Assembly (NCBI GenBank): GCA_026392695.1
Contig: JAPLBP010000073.1
Coordinates: 1 to 50,046, forward strand
Direction of reading: 5' to 3'
DNA from: Actinomycetota bacterium
GTDB lineage: Bacteria; Actinomycetota; Actinomycetes; Nanopelagicales; Nanopelagicaceae
Length of the DNA: 50,046 nucleotides
Below are positions 35,635-44,037 of the stretch, one piece after another. A program made the position numbers and the translations under genes. Under the pieces are notes generated by a model. That model saw nothing but the letters and a program-made list of their open reading frames with translations. It was not told the DNA's origin and did no database searches. How positions within the stretch are numbered: position 1 is the stretch's first letter; the number at the start of each line of letters is the position of its first letter.

Positions 35635-35650
35635 ATACCCCTAGGGGTAT
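35635..35650. promoter_or_regulatory. CsoR/CstR-family operator
   Basis: ATACCCCTAGGGGTAT, a perfect 16-bp palindrome, fits the known CsoR/CstR operator pattern of a TACCC...GGGTA dyad. It lies in the promoter region of the cstR operon, so autorepression is expected. No second copy was seen in the window. Confidence 0.8.
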
Positions 35651-35672
35651 AGCAAATAAGAGGGTGAGCAGG

Positions 35673-36695
35673 CTAAATACCTAGGCCAGCCTTCGCGCTT
35701 TCTGGCACCAACTCCAAGCCATCTGGATTATTAAGGTAACCCTCTGCGGTTCCAGCACGACCTTTGTGCCCGTATTGCCAAACGATCTTTTTGGTCTTGG
35801 GATCAATAACAATGATGCGATGGTTTGCGTCATCAGTTGCAATTATATTTCCGTTGGGCAGTCCGTGGGCAAGTGAAGTGTGATTAAGCGCGTCTGCTCC
35901 CGTGGGCTTGAACTTCCATAGCAGTTTTCCTTTCGAATCGAATTCCACGATTGCGCCAGGTTTACTAAAGTCCACGGTTAAATAAACATTGGGAGATACT
36001 TCGTTGGTATCCGAAGGATAAGCAACTCCAGGTGCATGCACTGCCCACGAAACTTTCCCATCCAATGTCATCGCATCTACCCAATTGCCATTAATTTCCG
36101 TGACGAGATAACGACCATCCTCCATTGGGAAAGCACCGTTGGGACTACCAAAAGATTTCGGCGGGTTATGAACGCATCTACCAGTTGTACCAAGTTGCGT
36201 AGTTTTTTTCGTTGACGTATTAATAAAAAGCAGTCGGCAATTCTTAATGTCGGCGACAATGACTCGACCATCAGGGAGCAACATCGCATCATCTGGGTTA
36301 TTAAGAGAACCAGCTTTCCTAGATCCGTGACCAGCAACCCCGTATTCAAAAACAATCTTTCGCGTGGCGATGTCAATGATTGAAACCATCTGATGTTCTG
36401 ATTCAGTTGCCACAATGGATTTTCCATCTGGCGAAAAGAATACATCGTCAGGTGTTTTAAAAGTTTGACCCGGTGCGAGATCACCTTTTCTTGGAAAGAC
36501 CCATTGAACTTTTCCTGAAGGATTCACAATAACGATTCGATTATTACCTTCATCGGCGATCATCACAGATCCAGGAACCGCGGTCGGATCTGAGACCACG
36601 GGGGTCGCCGCACGCGCCCCAACATTGGCCATTAAGATCAAAGCCACTATCGCGGAGAAGGCAAAGGCGCTTTTCACTTTCGAAGATGTGTTCAT
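35673..36695 (-). CDS. secreted beta-propeller protein (PQQ/NHL-like)
   Basis: About 340 residues. The N-terminal signal peptide (VKSAFAFSAIVALILMANVGARAA) has a likely cleavage after ARA, so the protein is exported. The rest is a six-bladed propeller with repeating IVNPSGKVQWVFPRKGDL, IIDIATRKIVFEYG, VSPNVYLTVDF and IVIDPKTKKIVWQYG motifs, resembling arylsulfotransferase/PQQ-like WD proteins. I do not know its substrate. The start is the ATG at 36695, supported by a leaderless-type -10 (TAATCT) 7 nt before it. The track start at 36713 has no such support. The GHG and catalytic His residues of arylsulfotransferases were not identified with confidence, so an enzymatic role is open. Confidence 0.8.
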   Translation of the reverse strand: MNTSSKVKSAFAFSAIVALILMANVGARAATPVVSDPTAVPGSVMIADEGNNRIVIVNPSGKVQWVFPRKGDLAPGQTFKTPDDVFFSPDGKSIVATESEHQMVSIIDIATRKIVFEYGVAGHGSRKAGSLNNPDDAMLLPDGRVIVADIKNCRLLFINTSTKKTTQLGTTGRCVHNPPKSFGSPNGAFPMEDGRYLVTEINGNWVDAMTLDGKVSWAVHAPGVAYPSDTNEVSPNVYLTVDFSKPGAIVEFDSKGKLLWKFKPTGADALNHTSLAHGLPNGNIIATDDANHRIIVIDPKTKKIVWQYGHKGRAGTAEGYLNNPDGLELVPESAKAGLGI

Positions 36696-36702
36696 AGAGG
36701 CG

Positions 36703-36708
36703 AGATTA
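36703..36708 (-). promoter_or_regulatory. leaderless -10 hexamer before the propeller gene
   Basis: Reverse-strand TAATCT, 7 nt, then the ATG at 36695. Confidence 0.45.
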
Positions 36709-36803
36709 GTCAATTAACCTCCATAAAGCCTCTTGGGTTGGAGTAAAAGGGGCAGAAGGCGCTCAATCTCACACCTCCGTATAGATTCTGAGAGCTCGTC
36801 CTA

Positions 36804-36809
36804 TACGCT
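36804..36809 (+). promoter_or_regulatory. leaderless -10 hexamer before the flavin oxidoreductase gene
   Basis: TACGCT, 6 nt (GGGCGC), then the GTG at 36816; no ribosome binding site is present. Confidence 0.5.
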
Positions 36810-36815
36810 GGGCGC

Positions 36816-38243
36816 GTGAGAGAAAGAAAAGCCCAACCCACCGTCATCCAAGGCGGAATGGGTGTGGCAGTTTCTTCGTGGCAATTGGCCCGAGCGGTTT
36901 CCAAGACCGGTCAACTCGGCGTGGTCTCAGGAACAGCGATTGATGCCGTCGTGGCTAGGCGCTTGCAAGACGGCGACGTGCACGGCGATGTGCGACGAGC
37001 CTTAGATCATTTCCCGATTCCAGCAATCGCTGATCGAGTAAAAGATAAGTATTTCCGTCCCGATGGAACCAAGGGGGAACCCTACATACCAGTTCCCAAA
37101 TTGAGTCTAAAGCCGTCGACGGATGCTCTGGAACTCTGGGTTGTTTCAAATTTCGTCGAGGTATGGCTCGCAAAAGAGGGTCATGACGGAATAGTTGGTA
37201 TCAACTTCTTAGAAAAAATCCAAATGGCGACTCCAAGTTCTGTCTACGGCGCGATGTTAGCTGGAGTTGACTACATATTGATGGGCGCCGGAATTCCATC
37301 CGAGCTCCCCCATTTGCTTAACCTTCTTGCTGAGCATAAGGATGCAGCGATAAAGGTTGATGTAGACGATGCGACGACTTCGTACTCGGCCAACTTTAAT
37401 CCGCGGGACTTCAGCGACATCACCATGCCCCCGTTGTTGCGACCACAATTTCTTGCAATTGTTTCGGCTCACGTTCTCGCAATATATTTAGCGAAAGATG
37501 AATTAACAAAACCCGATGGATTTATTATTGAAGGGTTTACTGCGGGTGGCCACAACGCACCTCCTCGCGGGACGATGATGCTCGATGGAGATGGTCAACC
37601 AATATTTGGTCTCCGAGATGAACCTGATTTAGCGAAAGTTGCAAAGATTGGACTTCCATTTTGGTTAGCTGGAGGTCAATCAACGCACGAACACATAGTT
37701 GCGGCAAAGGCGCTCGGAGCGCAAGGCGTGCAAGTCGGCACCCTCTTCTCTCTGTGTGAAGAGTCAGGACTGCTACCAGAGTTGCGAAATCAAATGATTG
37801 ATCAACTAAAAGCAGGTGATCTCGTAGTCCGCACTGATCCCTTTGCCTCCCCAACTGGATTCCCGTTCAAAGTAGTAACTCTGCCCGGAACACTTTCTGA
37901 TTCAGAACTCTATGAAGATCGACCGCGCCTATGTGATCTTGGCTATCTTCGAGTTCCTTACGAGCGCTCCCCAGGAGTTGTCGGCTATCGATGTGCTTCA
38001 GAACCAAAGCACGTTTTTATCCGCAAGGGCGGGGCTGAGAGCGAATTAACTGACAGAAAGTGCTTATGTAACGGGCTTATGGCCAATATTGGACTCGGAC
38101 AACATCGAGGTGATGGCTACGTCGAACAACCTCTCCTCACCCTCGGAGCAGACCTGACAGGAGCCGAGGAACTTCTCGCTTCCCACCCCCAAGGTTGGAG
38201 CGCTACCGAAGCGGTCGCCTACCTATTGAAAGTAGGGCAATAG
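36816..38243 (+). CDS. long nitronate-monooxygenase-like FMN oxidoreductase with Cys-rich C-terminus
   Basis: 475 residues starting at GTG. The TIM-barrel half has QGGMGVAVSS at 12-21 (FMN loop), FIIEGFTAGGHNAPPRG near 232-248, and FWLAGGQSTHEHIVAAKALGAQGVQVGT (phosphate-binding loop). Ordinary 2-nitropropane dioxygenases are about 320-380 residues. The extra C-terminal ~120 residues carry conserved-looking cysteines (RPRLCDLGYL, YRCASEP, KCLCNGLMANIGLGQ) that could bind a metal or FeS cluster. I know of related long proteins, including polyunsaturated-fatty-acid synthase enoyl reductases, but assign no reaction. It diverges from the propeller gene and is followed by a CBS-domain gene 46 nt later. 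Confidence 0.75.
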   Translation: MRERKAQPTVIQGGMGVAVSSWQLARAVSKTGQLGVVSGTAIDAVVARRLQDGDVHGDVRRALDHFPIPAIADRVKDKYFRPDGTKGEPYIPVPKLSLKPSTDALELWVVSNFVEVWLAKEGHDGIVGINFLEKIQMATPSSVYGAMLAGVDYILMGAGIPSELPHLLNLLAEHKDAAIKVDVDDATTSYSANFNPRDFSDITMPPLLRPQFLAIVSAHVLAIYLAKDELTKPDGFIIEGFTAGGHNAPPRGTMMLDGDGQPIFGLRDEPDLAKVAKIGLPFWLAGGQSTHEHIVAAKALGAQGVQVGTLFSLCEESGLLPELRNQMIDQLKAGDLVVRTDPFASPTGFPFKVVTLPGTLSDSELYEDRPRLCDLGYLRVPYERSPGVVGYRCASEPKHVFIRKGGAESELTDRKCLCNGLMANIGLGQHRGDGYVEQPLLTLGADLTGAEELLASHPQGWSATEAVAYLLKVGQ

Positions 38244-38289
38244 AGGAGAAGTATGCGAGTGGGCAACCGCTCGAGCGAAGGGATGGATC

Positions 38290-38715
38290 ATGAAGATCAC
38301 TCAATTGATATCCGGTAAACGCGTAGAGACTATTTCGCCGAGTGCAAGCATTCATGATTTAGTGAATTCCCTCAACACCCACGCAGTGGGTGCTTTAGTC
38401 GTGTCACCCGATGGAAGAAAAATCGAGGGCATCGTTTCTGAACGCGATGTGGTGCGAGCAATGCCTGGGAAGCTTGATCAACTAATTGGTATGCATGTAC
38501 GCGACATCATGACTGTAGGTGTGGTTACATGCACGAGCGATGCGACCGTTGCCGAACTAATGAAGATAATGACTGAGCGACGCATTCGACACGTGCCCGT
38601 CGTGGACTCGGAAGGGATTCTTCTTTCAATAGTGTCAATTGGTGATGTCATTAAGGCTCATGTTACGGAACTGGATGCAGAGCGGACAGCCCTTCGCGAT
38701 TATGTAAGTTCGTAA
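38290..38715 (+). CDS. two-CBS-domain protein
   Basis: 141 residues comprising a single CBS pair, about 10-65 (VSERDVVRAMP) and 75-130 (MTERRIRHVPVVDSEGILLSIVSIGDVIKAHV). Such proteins bind adenosine nucleotides and regulate partner enzymes; the partner here is not evident. An AAGGG precedes the ATG by about 8 nt. It is probably cotranscribed with the preceding flavin oxidoreductase. Its stop codon directly abuts the stop of the converging proline racemase-family gene, with no bases between. Membrane segments and other domains are absent. This is the classical stand-alone CBS type resembling YrpC-like and Hrp1 proteins of actinobacteria. Confidence 0.9.
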   Translation: MKITQLISGKRVETISPSASIHDLVNSLNTHAVGALVVSPDGRKIEGIVSERDVVRAMPGKLDQLIGMHVRDIMTVGVVTCTSDATVAELMKIMTERRIRHVPVVDSEGILLSIVSIGDVIKAHVTELDAERTALRDYVSS

Positions 38716-39720
38716 CTAAACCAAGAAGCCAGATGGAAATGGATCAGTCGGATCTAAAATCCAGGTTGACTCTCCCATAATCCAAGCACGTCCGGTGATT
38801 GCAGGAATGATCGCTGGAATTCCACCGACTTCCGTGCGACCTACGATTCTTGCCTGAAATTGCGAGCCGATCCAGGATTCATTCACGAGGACATCGCCTT
38901 CGCTAATCTCCCCGAGGGCCGCCATTTGGGCTAGTCGAGCACTAGTACCGGTCCCACAAGGAGAACGATCAAACCACCCTGGGTTGATTGCCATCGCGTT
39001 GCGCCAGTGAAACTTATCGTTACCTTGCGAGATGAAATCAATGTGATGACAGCCTGCGATCTCACTATTCTCTGGATGCACTGGCGGGTTCTGCTTATTA
39101 ATTGCAGAAGAAATCGCTAAACCCGCATTGAGCAGGGCTTGACCATTGTGGCGCTCAAAAGTAATTCCTACTCGCTCGATAGGAATGATGGCGTAGAAAT
39201 TTCCGCCAAATGCCATATCGTAAATGATCTCCCCAAAACCAGATACATCCACCTTTTGATTAAGTGCCAAAGAGAACGACGGAACGTTGATAATCGTTAC
39301 GTTTTCGGCCTTACCGTCTTTAACAGCAACCTCTACAACCACCAAACCTGCCGGAGTATCTAAACGAATTGTCGTAATCGGCTCAACTACGGTGACCATC
39401 CTTTTTCCCACTAATACCGTTGCTACACCAATTGTTCCGTGTCCACACATCGGCAAACATCCCGAAACTTCGATGTAAACAACTCCCCAATCTGCATCGG
39501 GTCGAGTAGAGGTCTGCAGGATTGCCCCGCTCATCGCGCTATGTCCACGTGGTTCGTACATCAACCACTGACGAATTTCATCCATGTTCTCCATGAAATA
39601 TTTTCGACGTTCAAACATGGTCGCACCAGGAATCTCACCTACTCCACTGGTCACGACTCGGGTCGGCATCCCTTCAGTGTGGGATTCGACCGTTGTTACG
39701 GATCGGATGCTTGGCTGCAT
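38716..39720 (-). CDS. 4-hydroxyproline 2-epimerase / proline racemase family enzyme
   Basis: 334 residues from ATG 39720. Both catalytic cysteines are present: C92 in MCGHGTIG and C255 in RSPCGTGTSA. That separates it from the dehydratase members, in which one cysteine is replaced. The enzyme interconverts trans-4-hydroxy-L-proline and cis-4-hydroxy-D-proline, the first step of bacterial hydroxyproline use. The deaminase and three dehydrogenase subunits beside it make hydroxyproline a better substrate guess than proline. The ATG overlaps the stop of the upstream deaminase gene by one base (TAATG), while the longer track start would overlap it by 49 bases. Confidence 0.88.
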   Translation of the reverse strand: MQPSIRSVTTVESHTEGMPTRVVTSGVGEIPGATMFERRKYFMENMDEIRQWLMYEPRGHSAMSGAILQTSTRPDADWGVVYIEVSGCLPMCGHGTIGVATVLVGKRMVTVVEPITTIRLDTPAGLVVVEVAVKDGKAENVTIINVPSFSLALNQKVDVSGFGEIIYDMAFGGNFYAIIPIERVGITFERHNGQALLNAGLAISSAINKQNPPVHPENSEIAGCHHIDFISQGNDKFHWRNAMAINPGWFDRSPCGTGTSARLAQMAALGEISEGDVLVNESWIGSQFQARIVGRTEVGGIPAIIPAITGRAWIMGESTWILDPTDPFPSGFLV

Positions 39721-40619
39721 TATTTGCGTGAATAGAAAGCTAGTACCTTCGCAATGTCTTTTCGACACTTGGCTTCATCTGTGGCTGGCAAAGGCAAACG
39801 GGGCAAACGTGTCGGCCCGCCGTATCGACCAACAATATCCATCGCGAGTTTTATTGCTTGAATAAATTCCTTTCGACTGTCCCACATAAATAGATCGTGC
39901 ACTGCGGCATACGCCGGAGCCGCTTCAGCGAACTTTCCTGCCACCGCTAAGTTGTAGAGATCTGACGATTCTTTGGGAAGCGCGTTTGGGAATCCAGCAA
40001 TCCAACCAACGACCCCACCTGTTGCCAATTCCAATAGGACATCATCCGCACCAACAAGAACGTCAATGCGTGGAGCGCAGTCGTGAATTCTCCATACTCG
40101 TCGAACGTCACCTGAAAATTCCTTTATCGCTACTACGTTTTCAACTGCATCGGCAATCTTCCCAACCAGTTCAGGTACGACATCAATTTTGGTATCAAAG
40201 GGGTTGTTGTAAGCGATAATCGGAATTCCTACTTTTCCAACCTCGCGATAATGCGCAACAACTTCATCATCATTGGCTCGGTACGAGGTGGGAGGCAGAC
40301 ACATCACGGCATGTGCACCTTTTTCGGCGGCATGCTCAGTCCATCTGCGAGATTCATCAGCGCCGTAGGCTCCAACACCGGCAATAATGTGAAATCCGGC
40401 TGGAGCGGCTTCCACCGCGACTTCCAATACTTTGGATCGCTCTTGCGCACTCAACACTTGATACTCACCGAGCGAACCATTTGCTACGGCGCCTTGTGTT
40501 CCATTCGCAGCAAGCCACTGAATGTGAGAGGCAAAACGGTCGTAATCCACGCTCTTATCCTCATGAAATGGAAGAGCCATTGCGGTGAGTACGCCGTGCC
40601 ACGGTTTCGAAGTAGTCAT
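39720..40619 (-). CDS. 1-pyrroline-4-hydroxy-2-carboxylate deaminase-type DapA-family enzyme
   Basis: 299 residues, DHDPS/NAL superfamily. Schiff-base lysine in NVVAIKEFSGD near 161, and the catalytic YNNP (IAYNNPFD) motif near 135. The pathway context (hydroxyproline epimerase and D-hydroxyproline dehydrogenase subunits) makes the LhpC/HypD deaminase most likely. That enzyme converts the cyclic imine to alpha-ketoglutarate semialdehyde and ammonia. True dihydrodipicolinate synthase is unlikely in this place. The start is the ATG at 40619, with a leaderless-type -10 (TAAATT) 7 nt upstream. The gene can be transcribed both with and apart from the dehydrogenase genes, 31 nt upstream. Confidence 0.83.
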   Translation of the reverse strand: MTTSKPWHGVLTAMALPFHEDKSVDYDRFASHIQWLAANGTQGAVANGSLGEYQVLSAQERSKVLEVAVEAAPAGFHIIAGVGAYGADESRRWTEHAAEKGAHAVMCLPPTSYRANDDEVVAHYREVGKVGIPIIAYNNPFDTKIDVVPELVGKIADAVENVVAIKEFSGDVRRVWRIHDCAPRIDVLVGADDVLLELATGGVVGWIAGFPNALPKESSDLYNLAVAGKFAEAAPAYAAVHDLFMWDSRKEFIQAIKLAMDIVGRYGGPTRLPRLPLPATDEAKCRKDIAKVLAFYSRK

Positions 40620-40626
40620 GGCAGAC

Positions 40627-40632
40627 AATTTA
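40627..40632 (-). promoter_or_regulatory. leaderless -10 hexamer before the deaminase gene
   Basis: Reverse-strand TAAATT, 7 nt, then the ATG at 40619. Confidence 0.4.
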
Positions 40633-40650
40633 GTGGCTGTTGCGAACTAA

Positions 40651-42066
40651 TCAAAGAGCATCATAGGCGATGGGCTGTTGAGCCAGTTGTCCCAACGTAA
40701 TGGGAGAGAAAATAGGCCTATTTCCAGCAGAAATATGTTCTTCCACAGTGGCTTTCAGCTTTTGCTCGGCCGCAATGATTTCAACAGCCGAGCGAGAACA
40801 AATCCTGCCTTGGCATGCCCCCATGCCGACTCGAGTGAGAAGTTTTGCCGAGCGAATATTGGTTACACCTAACTCGTGGATCGAAGCTTTGAGCGTTTGT
40901 AGCGACACCTCTTCGCATCTGCAAATGTTTGTGTCGTCGCCTAACCATGTTCTCCATCCATCTTGGACCGAATATATCCTCATCAGCGTATTGGCAAACT
41001 TTCTCTGACGAGAGCGTCTACGGCTGATGGATTTATTCTTGCTTAAAGTCGCAGACCGAGAAACTTTTCCAAGAAAATCGGCAGCAGATTGCCCAGCAAT
41101 CATTCCTTCCGAGAGTGAAAGTTCAGCGCCGCCCACTCCAGTAATTTCACCAGCTGCAAAAATCCGTGGATCACTCGTGCGTTGCAGTTCATCGACGGCC
41201 ACCACAGGGAATCCATCCTGGCCTGGAATCTGTTGCAATCCAAGGCTGGCGACAATTGAAAGATTTGGAGTAAATCCCCAACCAATTGCCGCCGCATCGC
41301 ATTGAATGTTTGTCTCACTTCCCTTTTTGATTCGAAAGTGAGTATCGATTTTTGCGACTCGAACATATTTCAAAAGACCATCTTCACCAGCATGAGCCGA
41401 TATCACTGCGAAACCTCTACCTTGTCGAAGTTGTCGAAGGTAGTTGGCACCTTGTGCGATCTTGCGCAAATTCAAGATTGCAACGCCTGAATACGAGATC
41501 CACTTTCGCAGTCGTTGGGCTTCATAAAGGCCAACAATGTCAGCACCAGCTTTTGCTAATCCAGACGCCACAGGGAGAAGGAATGGGCCAGTCCCAGCGA
41601 CAACGATCTTTTTGCCTGCATGAACATTTGACCCTTTGAGCAAGGCCTGTGCGCCACCTGGTGTCATCACCCCTGGAATATCCCAGCCAGGAAAAGGAAG
41701 TGTTCTGTCAAAAGCACCCGTCGCAAGAATAAGGATTTGTGTTTCGAAACTATGGCTTATGCCATCATGGAGGAAATTGACGGTGATTGAAGCATCATTT
41801 TTTGTTGTACTCCAGATTTGAGCATCACAGACTGATTCAATTTTCGGATTACTCAACACCTGATTTCGAAGCAAAAAGCCTGCTAAATAGTCACTTTGAA
41901 GGGCCGTTTGCCCTGTCCATGCTTCGGCTCCTTCCTCAGGCAAATGGCGCCAGTACTGACCGCCCAAGCGAGGACCGCTTTCCAACAATAAAACTCGAGC
42001 ACCAGAATTTGCCGCCGTCAGTGCAGCCCTCATTCCAGCCGGACCCCCACCAATGACAGTAATCAC
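40651..42066 (-). CDS. D-hydroxyproline dehydrogenase-type alpha subunit (FAD/NAD(P)-binding, BFD-like cysteine domain)
   Basis: 471 residues. FAD motif IGGGPAGMRAALTAANSG at the N-terminus, a second nucleotide fold with VAGTGPFLLPVASGLAKAG, then an FAD-end motif AAGEITGVGGAE. The C-terminal domain has ICRCEEV and VGMGACQGRICS, a BFD-like [2Fe-2S] site. This matches the large subunit of HcnABC-type dehydrogenases, including D-hydroxyproline dehydrogenase. The start is GTG 42066, overlapping the 2Fe-2S subunit stop by four bases (GTGA). The track start at 42129 overlaps too far. It oxidises cis-4-hydroxy-D-proline together with the two subunits upstream. Confidence 0.83.
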   Translation of the reverse strand: MITVIGGGPAGMRAALTAANSGARVLLLESGPRLGGQYWRHLPEEGAEAWTGQTALQSDYLAGFLLRNQVLSNPKIESVCDAQIWSTTKNDASITVNFLHDGISHSFETQILILATGAFDRTLPFPGWDIPGVMTPGGAQALLKGSNVHAGKKIVVAGTGPFLLPVASGLAKAGADIVGLYEAQRLRKWISYSGVAILNLRKIAQGANYLRQLRQGRGFAVISAHAGEDGLLKYVRVAKIDTHFRIKKGSETNIQCDAAAIGWGFTPNLSIVASLGLQQIPGQDGFPVVAVDELQRTSDPRIFAAGEITGVGGAELSLSEGMIAGQSAADFLGKVSRSATLSKNKSISRRRSRQRKFANTLMRIYSVQDGWRTWLGDDTNICRCEEVSLQTLKASIHELGVTNIRSAKLLTRVGMGACQGRICSRSAVEIIAAEQKLKATVEEHISAGNRPIFSPITLGQLAQQPIAYDAL

Positions 42067-42350
42067 GGCAGGCTCCCTAATCCGTCTTGTGTTTCGACCG
42101 TGAGACCATCTCGAACTTCTGTTAGGCATGCTCGCTGATTAGGCAAACCATCTATGACAACAAGACAATCAAAGCAAATTCCAATTCCGCAAAAAACGCC
42201 ACGTGGAATTCCTTTAATTCGAGTCTTTCGAAGAGTTCTAACTCCTTGCTCGAGCAACGCACCGGCGAGAGTCTGGCCAGAAATGGCAATCACTTTTTTG
42301 CCGTCAAAAGTAAATTCGACACGCTTGTCAGGAGGCGTAATCGAATTCAT
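42063..42350 (-). CDS. (2Fe-2S)-binding small subunit of the dehydrogenase
   Basis: 95 residues with four cysteines C54, C59, C62, C75 (FCGIGICFDC then RAC), the plant-type [2Fe-2S] ferredoxin pattern of HcnA-like subunits. It carries electrons between the two flavin subunits. The ATG overlaps the upstream oxidase stop by four bases, and its own stop overlaps the alpha subunit start, so all three subunits are coupled. No membrane or signal segment is present, so the complex is cytosolic or membrane-peripheral. The four-cysteine pattern is complete, which supports function. Confidence 0.9.
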   Translation of the reverse strand: MNSITPPDKRVEFTFDGKKVIAISGQTLAGALLEQGVRTLRKTRIKGIPRGVFCGIGICFDCLVVIDGLPNQRACLTEVRDGLTVETQDGLGSLP

Positions 42351-43492
42351 CTTGCAACTGCAAATCTTTGTGGAGAGAAGGCAGATGCATCCATGAATGG
42401 ATTCTTGCCAAGGATTTGAGCAACAATGATTTCCGCACTTGCTGGAGCGAGTCCGATTCCTGCACCTTCATGCCCAGCGGAATGCCATAACCCTTTAACG
42501 TGGGCGTCTTCACCGATGACAGGAAGGTGATCTGGAGCGTACGGGCGAAACCCGTGATAGGCACGAAGTAATTGAACCTTCGCCAGCACGGGAAATAGTG
42601 CAATTGCTTGCGTCGCCAATACTCGCAAAATGTTAACGTTAAGAGTTGAATCGAATTCCACTCGTTCTCGGCTTGCCCCTACAAGAATTGTTCCGCTGCG
42701 AGTGCTCTCTACAACAGCACTGGATTGCAAATCTGCGGCACCGCTCGCGACATTTGCTACATAGTCAGCGTCATAAACCTTGTGGCGAACAATGTTGGGT
42801 GCTGGATGCGTCACCAAAATGAAACCACGTCGTGGAGAAATTGGTAAATGAGACCCTGCCAGCACTGCGATTTCTCCAGCCCACGTACCCGTTGCGTTAA
42901 TAACTACTCGAGAATGAAAGGTTTCCTTTTCCGTACTTACGGAGGCAACTCCCTGGGAATCAGATCCGATCGCGATTACTTGCGCCCCGACTTCAATTCT
43001 TGCGCCGAGCGATCTGGCCTCCTTGAGCATCTGCGCCGTTGCCATCATTGGCTGGCATTGGGCATCCTGCGGATACAAGGTTCCACTTTCAAATTCAGGC
43101 GCTAAATATGGCTCCAAATCATGCAAATCCCTACCATCCAAGTTTTGGGCAATGACTCCGCTAACACGTTGGCGTCCAACTAATTTATCGAGTTCGGCTA
43201 GACCGGAAGATGTCTTGGCAACGACCATTCCGCCCTTCGCCTCGAGTTCGAAACTCCCGCCTAAAGCTTCTGAGATCTCAAACCATTTATCTCTAGATCT
43301 CAAAGCGAGAACTAATTCGGGTCCCACTTCCTTATCGGAGACCAAGATGTTGCCTTCCCCTGCCCCCGTCGTACCACTGGCAATAGCGCCACGATCCAAA
43401 ACAATTACTTGAAGTCCCGCCTGCGCTAATTCCAACGCGCAAGCCGCACCTACAACACCTGCCCCGATAACAATGGCGTCTGGATTCTTCAT
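42347..43492 (-). CDS. FAD-dependent oxidoreductase (DAO family), D-hydroxyproline dehydrogenase beta-type subunit
   Basis: 381 residues. FAD-binding GAGVVGAACALELAQAG near 10-25, the GTTGAGEGNI loop, and the C-terminal GLWHSAGHEGAGIGLAPASAE motif of DAO-family amine oxidases such as HcnC and glycine or sarcosine oxidases. Together with the 2Fe-2S and alpha subunits it forms a heterotrimeric dehydrogenase of the kind that oxidises cis-4-hydroxy-D-proline in Pseudomonas. The electron acceptor is probably the respiratory chain rather than O2. The ATG is overlapped four bases by the copC stop (ATGA), so a CopC-type protein is translationally coupled upstream. Confidence 0.87.
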   Translation of the reverse strand: MKNPDAIVIGAGVVGAACALELAQAGLQVIVLDRGAIASGTTGAGEGNILVSDKEVGPELVLALRSRDKWFEISEALGGSFELEAKGGMVVAKTSSGLAELDKLVGRQRVSGVIAQNLDGRDLHDLEPYLAPEFESGTLYPQDAQCQPMMATAQMLKEARSLGARIEVGAQVIAIGSDSQGVASVSTEKETFHSRVVINATGTWAGEIAVLAGSHLPISPRRGFILVTHPAPNIVRHKVYDADYVANVASGAADLQSSAVVESTRSGTILVGASRERVEFDSTLNVNILRVLATQAIALFPVLAKVQLLRAYHGFRPYAPDHLPVIGEDAHVKGLWHSAGHEGAGIGLAPASAEIIVAQILGKNPFMDASAFSPQRFAVAR

Positions 43493-44028
43493 AGCTGACC
43501 TCGACGCCTCAGAATTCTTACGCTAATCAGCGCCCATAGCCCAATCACGACAAATCCAAAAGCGAAATAGGCGATGTGTACTTTGTGGTGGAGAAAATAG
43601 TTCTCGTGTACATGAGCGCCCTTCACTACGGGAACGGAAGTTTGAACATCTTTAACACCTACGTAGAACTTGTAGCCACCTTCGACAGGATGTCCATCAC
43701 TTGAAACGACTCTCCAGTTCACTGATACCTGCCCGCTAATTTTCTTCTTGAGCAATCCCACTTTCAAGATTGGACCCGTTGCAACCGATTTCCCATCATC
43801 AATCTGAAGGCCTGTTGAATCCTTAACGGTAAGCACATTTACTTTTGCTTTGCCCAATTGGATGAGGTTGCCATCGAATTCCACTTCGACATATGTGGGG
43901 GCTTGTGTGACAAGTTGTTCAATTTGAGGGTTTGAAAAAACAAGAACGGCATGGGCACTTGCGTGAGAAATGCTCGCAAGCGTTAGCCACAGCGAAAATG
44001 CTATGCCCATACCGATCTTGAGTTTCAA
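43489..44028 (-). CDS. copC: CopC-domain copper-binding protein with C-terminal membrane anchor
   Basis: 179 residues. Signal peptide to about 26 (ASISHASA), so the mature protein starts HAVLVFSNP, placing a His at the N-terminus for Cu(II), as in CopC. The CopC beta-sandwich follows (VNWRVVSSDGHPVEGGYKFYV with the second His), then a single membrane segment near 152-172 and a short RRRG tail. It binds copper outside the membrane. It ends within the start codon of the dehydrogenase subunit gene. It is encoded 9 nt downstream of the ycnI-like gene, a common CopC-YcnI pairing. Confidence 0.88.
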   Translation of the reverse strand: MKLKIGMGIAFSLWLTLASISHASAHAVLVFSNPQIEQLVTQAPTYVEVEFDGNLIQLGKAKVNVLTVKDSTGLQIDDGKSVATGPILKVGLLKKKISGQVSVNWRVVSSDGHPVEGGYKFYVGVKDVQTSVPVVKGAHVHENYFLHHKVHIAYFAFGFVVIGLWALISVRILRRRGQL

Positions 44029-44037
44029 GTCTTCTCG

